Origin: Brevibacillus brevis
GTDB taxonomy: Bacteria > Bacillota > Bacilli > Brevibacillales > Brevibacillaceae
Assembly (NCBI RefSeq): GCF_022026395.1
Contig: NZ_CP041767.1
Coordinates: forward strand, 3,938,501-4,002,500
Direction of reading: 5' to 3'
DNA length: 64,000 bases
The position numbers and the translations under genes are program-made. The first letter of the stretch is position 1, and the number at the start of each line of letters is the position of its first letter. Shown piece by piece: positions 1-7,030 of this stretch. Below the pieces are notes generated by a model, which was given only the letters and a program-made list of their open reading frames with translations, searched no databases and was not told the origin of the DNA.

Positions 1-203
1 GACAGGTGGCTTTCCGAGAGAAGAACCAGTACGGTAGCACCCTGAGGAGAAAACTGCTTCGCTTGCACACTCAGTACCGTAGCACCGCATGCCTCAGCAG
101 CCTCAATCATTTCCTTTTTCAAAAATTCTGCGTCGTTCAACAAATCAAACTGAACTCCCCATGTGTCAACAGCAACGTGTCTTCCGAAAGTCGAATATTC
201 CAT
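1..203 (-). CDS. speD: S-adenosylmethionine decarboxylase proenzyme, 5' part (runs off the left edge)
   Basis: This is the N-terminal 67 residues of the pyruvoyl enzyme that makes decarboxylated AdoMet, the aminopropyl donor for spermidine. The start ATG at 203 follows a strong AGGAAGGGGG site. The visible protein has the family's N-terminal 'GRHV..D.WG' block and ends with the ESHL motif (E64-S65), where the chain self-cleaves and the serine becomes the pyruvoyl group; this places it in the short bacterial SpeD class like B. subtilis SpeD. Only the left edge truncates it; nothing looks broken. With speA 5.3 kb away it supplies the same pathway, but the two are not in one operon. Confidence 0.93.
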   Translation of the reverse strand, partial: MEYSTFGRHVAVDTWGVQFDLLNDAEFLKKEMIEAAEACGATVLSVQAKQFSPQGATVLVLLSESHL

Positions 204-522
204 CTTTCGGTTCCCCCTTCCTAACGAGTGTAATGTTAAACATCGCTAGGACCTGCGTCATTCACTAACGGGGGCGGTTTCCGTTGTTATCCACCCTTTA
301 AAGTGAATCCTGGTTCCTAATCCTGTTTCCAACGAAAACAACAATACCATGCATCGGCCTAGTTTGACAATACCCTTTTTCAATAATCTATAAGAACAAT
401 ACAAATAGGCTGACGGCTGTCTCGACAGAATGCGGAGCCGACGCCTGCTACAAGTGGCCCTCACCTATTATGAAATATGCTAAACTTTTAGAAATGAACC
501 AGAATGGAGAGGATCACAACAC
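204..522. other. Intergenic region without a supported gene
   Basis: This stretch separates the divergent speD and GNAT genes and must hold both promoters. On the plus strand TATGCT/TAAACT (476-485) is a plausible -10 for the GNAT gene, with no good -35. A TTGACA at 364-369 has only a poorly spaced -10 (TATAAG). The open frames here have no ribosome binding site and no family resemblance. Confidence 0.4.
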
Positions 523-1017
523 ATGATTACTATCCGTAATGCCAAAGCAGAAGATTTGCCAACATTAATCGCCATCGAGCACCTTTGCTTCTCACCAGAT
601 GAGGCTGCAACACAGGAAGCATTTGAGAAGCGTATTCGATTGATTCCTGACAGTTTTTTTGTAGCGGAAGCGGATGGGATCATTGCGGGTTTGGTCAATG
701 GACCCGTCATCGAATCCACCTTCATTACCGATGATCTGTTTCAAACGATTAAAGAAAATCCGGCAACTGGCGGACATCAAACCATTTTAGGATTAGCGGT
801 TTCTCCCGCTTACCAAAATCGCGGTATTGCCTCCATGCTCCTCGCACACCTGGAAGCCTCCGCAAGAGAGTCCAATCGTGAGACAATCACGCTTACGTGT
901 AAGGAAAATTTGATTGGCTACTATGAAAGTCATGGATACCTCAACAACGGTGTTTCCAGCTCAGATCATGCTGGAGCCATTTGGTACAATATGAGCAAGC
1001 CATTACAATTGCGCTAA
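523..1017 (+). CDS. GNAT family N-acetyltransferase, AANAT-like
   Basis: A 164-residue acetyl-CoA-dependent N-acetyltransferase. The acetyl-CoA loop is visible near residues 86-105 (LGLAVSPAYQNRGIASMLL, the Q/RxxGxA/G motif), and the preceding segment with 'VNGPV' and 'ITDDLF' resembles the arylalkylamine N-acetyltransferase-like branch of GNAT proteins. GGAGAGG at 508-514 fixes the ATG at 523. It is a single gene closed by a hairpin terminator just downstream. The substrate cannot be told from the sequence; a small amine is possible but is inference. Confidence 0.85.
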   Translation: MITIRNAKAEDLPTLIAIEHLCFSPDEAATQEAFEKRIRLIPDSFFVAEADGIIAGLVNGPVIESTFITDDLFQTIKENPATGGHQTILGLAVSPAYQNRGIASMLLAHLEASARESNRETITLTCKENLIGYYESHGYLNNGVSSSDHAGAIWYNMSKPLQLR

Positions 1018-1033
1018 GTGAAGGGCAAATAGT

Positions 1034-1071
1034 AAAAGCGGGACCTCTTGTTAGGAGGAAACCCGCTTTTT
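1034..1071 (+). terminator. Rho-independent terminator of the GNAT gene
   Basis: AAAAGCGGG (1034-1042) pairs with CCCGCTTTT (1062-1070), extended inside by CCTC/GAGG, and runs into a short T tract. Confidence 0.8.
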
Positions 1072-1092
1072 GTTATTCGCTATGTGATCCAA

Positions 1093-1122
1093 TAAAAAAG
1101 GGCGCACCAGGCACCCTTCTTT
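1093..1122 (-). terminator. Terminator of the 1125-1721 gene
   Basis: On the minus strand GGGTGCC pairs with the following GCGCCC (one mismatch region) and is followed by TTTTTT, directly after the stop codon of the gene. Confidence 0.75.
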
Positions 1123-1124
1123 CA

Positions 1125-1721
1125 CTAAACTTCTAATTCAAATAGACGTCGCGATAACGTTGCTAATCGAACATCAATTGCTGGAAGTTTTTCTGGGGCA
1201 GTTCTCTTTGCCCAATTACGCAAATCCAGCCATCGGTCCGTCTCTTGACGTAAGGACTCAATCTCCTGCTCGCTGCCATCCTGCTGGAACAAAGCCTCCA
1301 GCTCATTGGCCATGTGCAGAGAGTTATTTTCAAAGATGGACACTTCTTCGTCTCCGGTTAGCTCCTGAATGCTCACAACCGATCCTTGATCGTAGTGATA
1401 CACCATTGTGAAGCCGTCATAAATCCGGTGGACAATTCCATAGCCTCGGAACGCTTTCATTGCTTTTCTCATAGCATTTGCCAACTGCCGATCTCGAATT
1501 AGATACGAGCTGTCGCATGAGTAGCGGCTGCCAACCCGACAGAAATTCAATTGAATTTCTCCGGTCTTGTCATTCAAGATTACGTCACGATCGCCATTGT
1601 CACACACTTTGACTTGGACTGAAATGTGTTCATTGGTGAAAAGCGAAACGAACTGGTTCAGCTCTTCTTCATTCACCGTGAAATAGGCCTTGGCGTAATT
1701 AGTTGCTAAACGCTGTGCCAT
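1125..1721 (-). CDS. Conserved hypothetical protein, paralogue of 2802-3401
   Basis: A 198-residue soluble protein of unknown function, with no signal peptide or membrane segment. An upstream in-frame ATG at 1751 has no ribosome binding site, while GAGGAG sits 8 bases before the ATG at 1721 (MAQRLA), so 1721 is taken as the start. It aligns without gaps to the 199-residue protein encoded at 2802-3401: G93, G113, E120-L121, G123, E125 and E131 coincide and both end in a helical tail finishing LE(V/A). The gene is monocistronic, has its own terminator and a leader of about 200 bases that can cover its ribosome binding site (see the leader entry). No function is claimed. Confidence 0.8.
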   Translation of the reverse strand: MAQRLATNYAKAYFTVNEEELNQFVSLFTNEHISVQVKVCDNGDRDVILNDKTGEIQLNFCRVGSRYSCDSSYLIRDRQLANAMRKAMKAFRGYGIVHRIYDGFTMVYHYDQGSVVSIQELTGDEEVSIFENNSLHMANELEALFQQDGSEQEIESLRQETDRWLDLRNWAKRTAPEKLPAIDVRLATLSRRLFELEV

Positions 1722-1925
1722 AAATATCTCCTCAATTCTTTTGGTTTGCATGGGCCGAGTACGACCGAACAGTTATCCAAAACAGAGGAGATACGCTAAG
1801 TATCAACAAAAGAACGCTGTAGAACCTGGCCTTGCCCTCCGCATCGAAAATCGATTTGGGTAATGAAGGCGGATCACCTACTTTTTGTTTTTCGCAAAAA
1901 AGCCATTTTTGACATCTTTATTATA
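1722..1925 (-). promoter_or_regulatory. Promoter and long 5' leader with an anti-ribosome-binding-site segment
   Basis: A perfect TATAAT lies on the minus strand at 1925-1920 with a weak -35 (AAGACT) 17 bases upstream, giving a leader near 195 nt. The nine bases TATCTCCTC in the leader (plus strand 1785-1793) are the exact complement of GAGGAGATA, which contains the ribosome binding site (plus strand 1725-1733). A hairpin ATCGA-TTT-TCGAT enclosed by TCCGC/GCGGA lies further upstream. The RNA could therefore switch between open and closed translation states. I do not recognise a known riboswitch class here. Confidence 0.5.
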
Positions 1926-2067
1926 CCTCAGGTGCCCTCAAAAGTCTTGAGCAAAATGACGATGAATTTTAGCAAAAAACAGGAATATCCGCAATCAGAA
2001 GCAAGGAAATGAAAAGAACTCTCTGATTCATTCATATGCTTGCTGTTTCATTGAAATTCAGAGCCAC

Positions 2068-2574
2068 TTATATCCCTGCGGTTGAGGTCATCGCTTTTTT
2101 GATCGCAGCCTGTTCTTCTTCAGACAAATGGTAGCTCGATGTTCCCTGCTCAAGCGGCTTGGCGTACACGCGAGATTCTTCTCGTCCAAAAATGCTGGTG
2201 ATCACGACACCGTTCCCAGCGTCATCTGTTACCGCCAGCGAAAAGCTAAGATCACTGCCGACATCCCCGAAGGCATTGTAACGGATAATCGCTACTTTGC
2301 CGCATTGTGCTGCCATTCGTTGTGACAGACGATTGATGGCAAACTGCTGATCGTTATGCTGCTTTTTCATTTCCTCTACCTGATCCAGCAGTCTGTGCAA
2401 GCCTTCCTCGAGATTGGCTCCTCCCGTCCCTGTCATAATCCGGTTGATCGATTTCCTCAATCGATTGATCCGGACAGACTGCATAATCACGATCCATAAC
2501 AGGATCAGTGTCAATGCGATGACGGCTAAAAGCAGGATCGCTACATTGGGGATTTGTGATAGGAATGCTTCCAA
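2068..2574 (-). CDS. DUF4446 family membrane-anchored protein
   Basis: A 168-residue protein with one N-terminal transmembrane helix (about residues 12-32), a coiled-coil-like linker (about 33-85) and the conserved C-terminal block around 'IRYNAFGDVGSDLSF' and 'SIFGREESRVYAKP' typical of DUF4446. The function of this Firmicutes family is not known to me. The start is TTG at 2574, preceded by AAAGGAAG; no in-frame ATG lies upstream with a better site. It stands alone between two unrelated genes. Confidence 0.85.
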   Translation of the reverse strand: MEAFLSQIPNVAILLLAVIALTLILLWIVIMQSVRINRLRKSINRIMTGTGGANLEEGLHRLLDQVEEMKKQHNDQQFAINRLSQRMAAQCGKVAIIRYNAFGDVGSDLSFSLAVTDDAGNGVVITSIFGREESRVYAKPLEQGTSSYHLSEEEQAAIKKAMTSTAGI

Positions 2575-2705
2575 AACTTTTCTTCCTTTCCGGCGCGTTC
2601 GTAAATATGCTGTTAAAAACCTTCTTTATTGTACAACCGTCGAGCCTCCCATTCAAACAAGTCTTTCATAAAAACAACAATTACTACATTAGCGACTTTT
2701 CCATC

Positions 2706-2745
2706 AAAAAAAGCGACACCCTCATTTGTTTGAGATGTCGCTTTT
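2706..2745. terminator. Bidirectional terminator
   Basis: AAAAAGCGACA and TGTCGCTTTTT form an 11-bp stem; it ends the minus-strand gene 2802-3401 and has a run of T on both strands. Confidence 0.8.
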
Positions 2746-2801
2746 TCATTCCGTATTCGTTTGTGTCAAACTCATCGTCCTTTGGCTATCCTCCAGTCTG
2801 C

Positions 2802-3401
2802 CTACGCTTCCAAAAGCAACATTTCCCGACGAAGCTGCTTTAATCGCTCCGTGGACTGCTTCATTTGACTTTGGTCTTTGGCTTGCATCGCGTCATACAA
2901 CGTCGCCAGTTCATAATCCAACTCCAGACGCAGCACCGGGATGCGTTCTTCCGAGTCACGTCGTTTCATCGCGGCAATTACCTGATCCATCGTTACATTG
3001 CAAAATTTTTCATAGATCACTTTTTTCTCAGCTCCTTTTAATTCCACTATTCTGATAACTTCTCCGTACTGGATTTGCTTCAGCAAGACGCACTCTTCAA
3101 AAGTGACCTTGATCATGGCATGCCCTTTCGCCCGCTCTACGAAGTGGTACAGTACCAGTGCCACCCGAGAATCATTGACAGGAATGCCTGCAATGTGCAG
3201 CTTATAGGACCCGTTTAAACGCTGCATTTTCCAGTCGGATCGGCCATCTGTGGTGTTCACGAGGAGGTGAAACTGCTCGGGAGATTCTTTCCACGTGACG
3301 CTCACCCCTGCTTCCACCAGGGCCTGCACCATCGCGTGCAATGTTTTGCGGTCAAACCAAACTGCCAAATGAAAATACTCCAACTCCATGCCGAGATTCA
3401 T
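2802..3401 (-). CDS. Conserved hypothetical protein, paralogue of 1125-1721
   Basis: A 199-residue soluble protein. It matches the 198-residue neighbour at 1125-1721 along its whole length without gaps, most clearly over residues 93-131 (conserved G93, G113, E120-L121, G123, E125, E131) and in the charged helical tail. The ATG at 3401 is preceded by GGGAGGGG at a usable distance; a second ATG four codons in has no better site. Two copies only 1.1 kb apart on the same strand, separated by an unrelated gene, suggest an old local duplication. The function is unknown. Confidence 0.78.
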   Translation of the reverse strand: MNLGMELEYFHLAVWFDRKTLHAMVQALVEAGVSVTWKESPEQFHLLVNTTDGRSDWKMQRLNGSYKLHIAGIPVNDSRVALVLYHFVERAKGHAMIKVTFEECVLLKQIQYGEVIRIVELKGAEKKVIYEKFCNVTMDQVIAAMKRRDSEERIPVLRLELDYELATLYDAMQAKDQSQMKQSTERLKQLRREMLLLEA

Positions 3402-3631
3402 CTTCTACAGGCCCCTCCCGTTGACAGAATACTCAGATATCATTTTTGCCGTAAGGGAGTGAGTGGTATATCATATTATTCAGACTTTGGTTTTGCTATT
3501 CATAAACTCGGCATGTATTTTTTTCCTGGATGGTATGATATCATATGGAGGATTCCAAGCTCCCTTGACGGGGACGATCGCCCTTTTCTTTCCAGTGGGG
3601 TTCGATGATGCTTAAAAGAGGTGTTTGTTAC

Positions 3632-4267
3632 ATGCCAACGTTTCCAGGTTTTCGTCAAGAAGATTTTGATGTTTTTGCCATCGATGGACTGGATGCCCGA
3701 ATGGACGCAATCAAAACCAATATCCGTCCCAAATTCGAAGTACTCAGCCAACACTTTGCGCCCTTTCTCTCCGTAGCAACCGGGGATGAAATGTTTACGC
3801 ACATAGCAAAACATGCACGCCGTACGGTGAACCCACCAGCTGATACGTGGGTTGCCTGGGCTAATGATAAACGCGGTTACAAAAAACATCCGCACTTTCA
3901 AATCGGCTTGTGGGGAACACATTTGTTCGTTTGGTACGCGGTAATTTACGAGTCTCCTTCCAAAGAGATCATCAGCCATGCGTTTAACAAGCATCTGGAT
4001 GAGGTCATTGCGATGGTTCCGGAGCACTTTCACTGGTCCCCAGATCATATGCAACCAGCAAGTACGTCTCAAAAAGAATTGGGCACCGCTGGCGTGAAAA
4101 AGTTGGTGGACAGGCTTGCACAGGTAAAAAAAGCGGAGTTGCTCTGCGGAATTACCATTGACCGTCATGATCCAATTCTGGCAGACGGAGAAGCATTGGT
4201 GAGTCGTCTCGAAGAAACATTTGGCGTGTTGAGTAAGCTCTATACATTAGGAAATTCTCGTGGATAG
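3632..4267 (+). CDS. yktB: DUF1054 family protein YktB
   Basis: A 211-residue protein closely resembling B. subtilis YktB, with the blocks 'IDGLDARMDAIKTNIRPK', 'HARRTVNPPADTWVAWA' and 'VKKAELLCG'. The role of the DUF1054 family is not established. Two upstream in-frame ATGs at 3605 and 3608 lack a site; AAAGAGGTG at 3615-3623 points to 3632 (MPTFPGF). A perfect palindrome TATGATATCATA at 3534-3545, about 90 bases before the start, is a possible operator. Confidence 0.9.
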   Translation: MPTFPGFRQEDFDVFAIDGLDARMDAIKTNIRPKFEVLSQHFAPFLSVATGDEMFTHIAKHARRTVNPPADTWVAWANDKRGYKKHPHFQIGLWGTHLFVWYAVIYESPSKEIISHAFNKHLDEVIAMVPEHFHWSPDHMQPASTSQKELGTAGVKKLVDRLAQVKKAELLCGITIDRHDPILADGEALVSRLEETFGVLSKLYTLGNSRG

Positions 4268-4300
4268 ACCGCCTCCCGCTTTCTTTATTTAAGTTATATG

Positions 4301-4350
4301 CAAAAGAACAGGTCCGCTTTCATTTGAAAAACGCAGGCCTGTTCTTTTGT
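4301..4350. terminator. Bidirectional terminator between convergent genes
   Basis: AAAAGAACAGG and CCTGTTCTTTT form the stem, with A and T runs on either side, between yktB and the convergent oxygenase gene. Confidence 0.85.
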
Positions 4351-4351
4351 T

Positions 4352-5311
4352 TTAGGAAAAAGACCGCAGTCGATCCAACGACTTGCTCACATCGCCAAAC
4401 ATGCGGTCAAACAATTGTTGGACACTTGGTACATCGTCAATCAATCCGATAACCTGACCAGCCCAACCAAAGCCGCGCTGGCTGTCGCCCTCATAAATAA
4501 AGGTGCAGTTGTTCTCTCCACTGATGAAGCTCTTTAACTGCTCGTAGCCTGCCCCTTCTTTTTCCATTTGGAGAATATGATCAGAGCCTGGTGTGCGAAC
4601 GACCCTCGCAGGTGCCCCCAATGTGCGCTTGATAACAGCGGTATCGTGCTCCGTCCCAGCAACCAACGCCTCTTTGTAGGCCGAATGGGCATGGACACAC
4701 TCTTGCGTCGCAATAAATCGCGTTCCCATCTCCACACCTTCTGCACCGAGTGCAAGCGCTGCCAAAATTCCCCGACCATCACCGATGCCACCGCTAGCCA
4801 ATACCGGAATTTTCACGGAATCCACCACACGCGGAATCAAAACAAACGTCCCGATATCATCTCGTCCCAGGTGCCCCCCACCTTCTTGACCAACAGCCAT
4901 CACTGCATCCGCACCAATCGATTCTGCTTTTTGTGCTTGGCGGGCAGACGCAACCAAGACGAGCTTTTTGATGGGATGACCATCGAGTCTTCGCAGCAGC
5001 GGCTCTGGATTGCCTCCTGTCACCGAAACAGCCGCCACTCCTTCTTCAATCGCCACATCCAGCATTTCTTCATACGGCCGTCCGTGTTGACCAATTGCAT
5101 AATTCACACCAAATGGTTTATCCGTCATTGTACGAACCTTGCGAATCTCCTCCCGCAGTGCACCCGCCGATGGCAAGGACATAGCCGTAATTTGACCGAG
5201 TCCCCCCGCATTTGACACAGCCGCAGCCAAGTCTGCGTAAGCCAAATATGCCAAGCCACCTTGAACTACTGGATATGTTATTTGAAGTAGCTCCGTTACT
5301 CTCGTTTTCAT
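4352..5311 (-). CDS. Nitronate monooxygenase / 2-nitropropane dioxygenase family flavoenzyme
   Basis: A 319-residue FMN-dependent TIM-barrel enzyme. Family marks are the N-terminal 'YPVVQGGL' loop, the 'GGHLGRD' flavin or substrate loop near the middle and the phosphate-binding 'VLASGGIGDGRG' segment followed by 'MGTRF'. Such enzymes oxidise alkyl nitronates such as propionate 3-nitronate; enoyl-ACP reductase FabK shares the fold and remains an alternative. An upstream in-frame ATG at 5356 is rejected in favour of 5311 (MKTRV), which has GGGGTGAT seven bases ahead. Monocistronic, divergent from speA. Confidence 0.82.
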   Translation of the reverse strand: MKTRVTELLQITYPVVQGGLAYLAYADLAAAVSNAGGLGQITAMSLPSAGALREEIRKVRTMTDKPFGVNYAIGQHGRPYEEMLDVAIEEGVAAVSVTGGNPEPLLRRLDGHPIKKLVLVASARQAQKAESIGADAVMAVGQEGGGHLGRDDIGTFVLIPRVVDSVKIPVLASGGIGDGRGILAALALGAEGVEMGTRFIATQECVHAHSAYKEALVAGTEHDTAVIKRTLGAPARVVRTPGSDHILQMEKEGAGYEQLKSFISGENNCTFIYEGDSQRGFGWAGQVIGLIDDVPSVQQLFDRMFGDVSKSLDRLRSFS

Positions 5312-5394
5312 CCTTTTATCACCCCGTGTAAATGTCCTTCTCGGCTTACAGGCCAAACTCCTGCCGCCACACGTAAACCTGAATAAAAATTCGC

Positions 5395-5422
5395 TTGCTT
5401 TCCCCCCCTATTTTGCTATACT
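5395..5422 (+). promoter_or_regulatory. Probable SigA promoter of speA
   Basis: TTGCTT (5395-5400) and TATACT (5417-5422) with a 16-base spacer, about 55 bases before the start codon. Confidence 0.55.
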
Positions 5423-5477
5423 CAATTTGTTTGTTTTTCCCCTTATTATTCTTGATTAGTAAAGTGAGGCGATCGTA

Positions 5478-6950
5478 GTGAGACAAATGAAAACTCCTTT
5501 GTTCAGCGGGTTGTTGGAGCACGCCAACCGGAACCCGATTCAATTTCACATTCCGGGCCATAAGAAGGGTATGGGTATGCATCCGGCATTTCGCGAGTTC
5601 ATCGGGGACAACGCTCTTTCGATAGACCTCATCAACATTGCGCCATTGGATGACTTGCATCACCCGAAGGCAATGATTAAAGAAGCACAAGATTTGGCAG
5701 CCGAGGCATTCGGCGCTGACCATACATTCTTTTCCGTGCAAGGTACAAGCGGTGCCATCATGGCGATGATTATGGCGACCTGCAGTCCTGGCGACAAAAT
5801 TATCGTACCGCGTAACGTACACAAATCGATTATGTCGGCGATTATTTTCGCAGGAGCAGTCCCAATCTTTATTCACCCTGCCATGGACGAGCGTCTGGGT
5901 ATTTCTCACGGGATCACAGTGAAGGCCGTGCAAAAAGCACTGGAAGCCCATCCTGATGCTGCTGCCTTGTTGGTGATTAACCCGACGTACTTCGGTATTG
6001 CAGGTGACCTGCGTGAAATCGTGCGGGCTGCCCATAACTATGAAATTCCTGTATTGGTCGACGAAGCTCATGGTGTGCATATTCATTTCCACGAGGAACT
6101 GCCAATTTCGGCCATGCAAGCTGGTGCCGACATGGCAGCGACCAGCGTACACAAGCTGGGTGGCTCTTTGACTCAAACGTCGATCTTGAATGTACGGGAA
6201 GGGCTCGTCGATGTCGATCGGGTGAAAACAGTCATGAGTATGCTCACGACGACCTCGACTTCTTACATCTTCCTCGCGTCGTTGGATATGGCCCGTCAGC
6301 ATTTGGCCCTCAATGGAAAAATGCTCGCTGATCAAGCGATGGAACTGGCAGCAAAAGCCCGGGATATGATTAACGAAATCCCGCGCATCTACTGCGTTGG
6401 CAAGGAGATTCTTGGAAAGCCTGCGACTTTTGCAATGGACCCAACCAAGCTCCTCATCCACGTACGCGATCTCGGAATCACTGGATGGGAAGTCGAGAAC
6501 TGGCTGCGTGACAAGTACAACATTGAGGTAGAGATGAGCGATCTGTACAACATCCTCTGCTTCGTTACTGCCGGAGATACGGAAGAATCCATCCGTGCGC
6601 TGGTAAATGGCTTGCGTGATTTGTCCGTTGAATTTTCGCACGTACAAGCAGAAGACAAGCCGACGATCTCACTGCCGAATATCCCTATGCTGTCCACCAC
6701 CCCACGCGAAGCTTTCTATGCAGAAACAGAGACAATTCCGTTGGCGGAAGCAGCAGGTCGAGTCATCACCGAGTTTATCATGGTGTATCCTCCAGGCATC
6801 CCGATCTTCCTTCCCGGGGAAGTAATCACCGAGGAAAATATCGCGTACATTCAGGAAAACATTCGGGTCGGATTACCCGTACAAGGTCCTGAAGATGAGA
6901 CACTGAAAACGATCAAAGTCGTAAAAAGACAAACCGCCATTTCTGGCTAA
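5478..6950 (+). CDS. speA: Arginine decarboxylase (PLP-dependent, Orn/Lys/Arg decarboxylase family)
   Basis: A 490-residue decarboxylase turning arginine into agmatine, the first step of putrescine and spermidine synthesis in Bacillales. It follows B. subtilis SpeA almost block for block: 'FHIPGHKKG' near residues 23-31, 'VQGTSGA' near 87-93, 'VDEAHG' with D195, and the PLP lysine K226 in SVHKLGG. The C-terminal domain with 'YPPGIP' is present, so it is full length. GTGAGG at 5464-5469 is eight bases before a GTG at 5478; the ATG three codons later is too far. The partner enzyme gene speD starts 5.3 kb upstream on the opposite strand. Confidence 0.94.
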   Translation: MRQMKTPLFSGLLEHANRNPIQFHIPGHKKGMGMHPAFREFIGDNALSIDLINIAPLDDLHHPKAMIKEAQDLAAEAFGADHTFFSVQGTSGAIMAMIMATCSPGDKIIVPRNVHKSIMSAIIFAGAVPIFIHPAMDERLGISHGITVKAVQKALEAHPDAAALLVINPTYFGIAGDLREIVRAAHNYEIPVLVDEAHGVHIHFHEELPISAMQAGADMAATSVHKLGGSLTQTSILNVREGLVDVDRVKTVMSMLTTTSTSYIFLASLDMARQHLALNGKMLADQAMELAAKARDMINEIPRIYCVGKEILGKPATFAMDPTKLLIHVRDLGITGWEVENWLRDKYNIEVEMSDLYNILCFVTAGDTEESIRALVNGLRDLSVEFSHVQAEDKPTISLPNIPMLSTTPREAFYAETETIPLAEAAGRVITEFIMVYPPGIPIFLPGEVITEENIAYIQENIRVGLPVQGPEDETLKTIKVVKRQTAISG

Positions 6951-6969
6951 GCGATCCGAAACGAAACAT

Positions 6970-7008
6970 AGCTGCCCTCTTTCTCGAGAGAGCAGCTTTT
7001 TTATTTTT
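6970..7008 (+). terminator. Terminator of speA
   Basis: AGCTGC (6970-6975) and GCAGCT (6992-6997) with inner CTCT/AGAG pairing, followed by a T-rich run. Confidence 0.8.
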
Positions 7009-7030
7009 TATGCAAACATTTTGAGATAAG

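Noticed and set aside
258-464. 68-codon minus-strand frame between speD and the GNAT gene
   Set aside because: No ribosome binding site and no recognisable product; the stretch is expected to hold divergent promoters.
3500-4168. Open frame of 222 codons on the minus strand opposite yktB
   Set aside because: Shadow of a well-recognised DUF1054 gene; no start signal or family resemblance.
5346-6647. Open frame of 433 codons on the minus strand opposite speA
   Set aside because: It is an antisense shadow of a highly conserved gene, has no ribosome binding site and its product (rich in His, Arg and Cys) looks like no protein.
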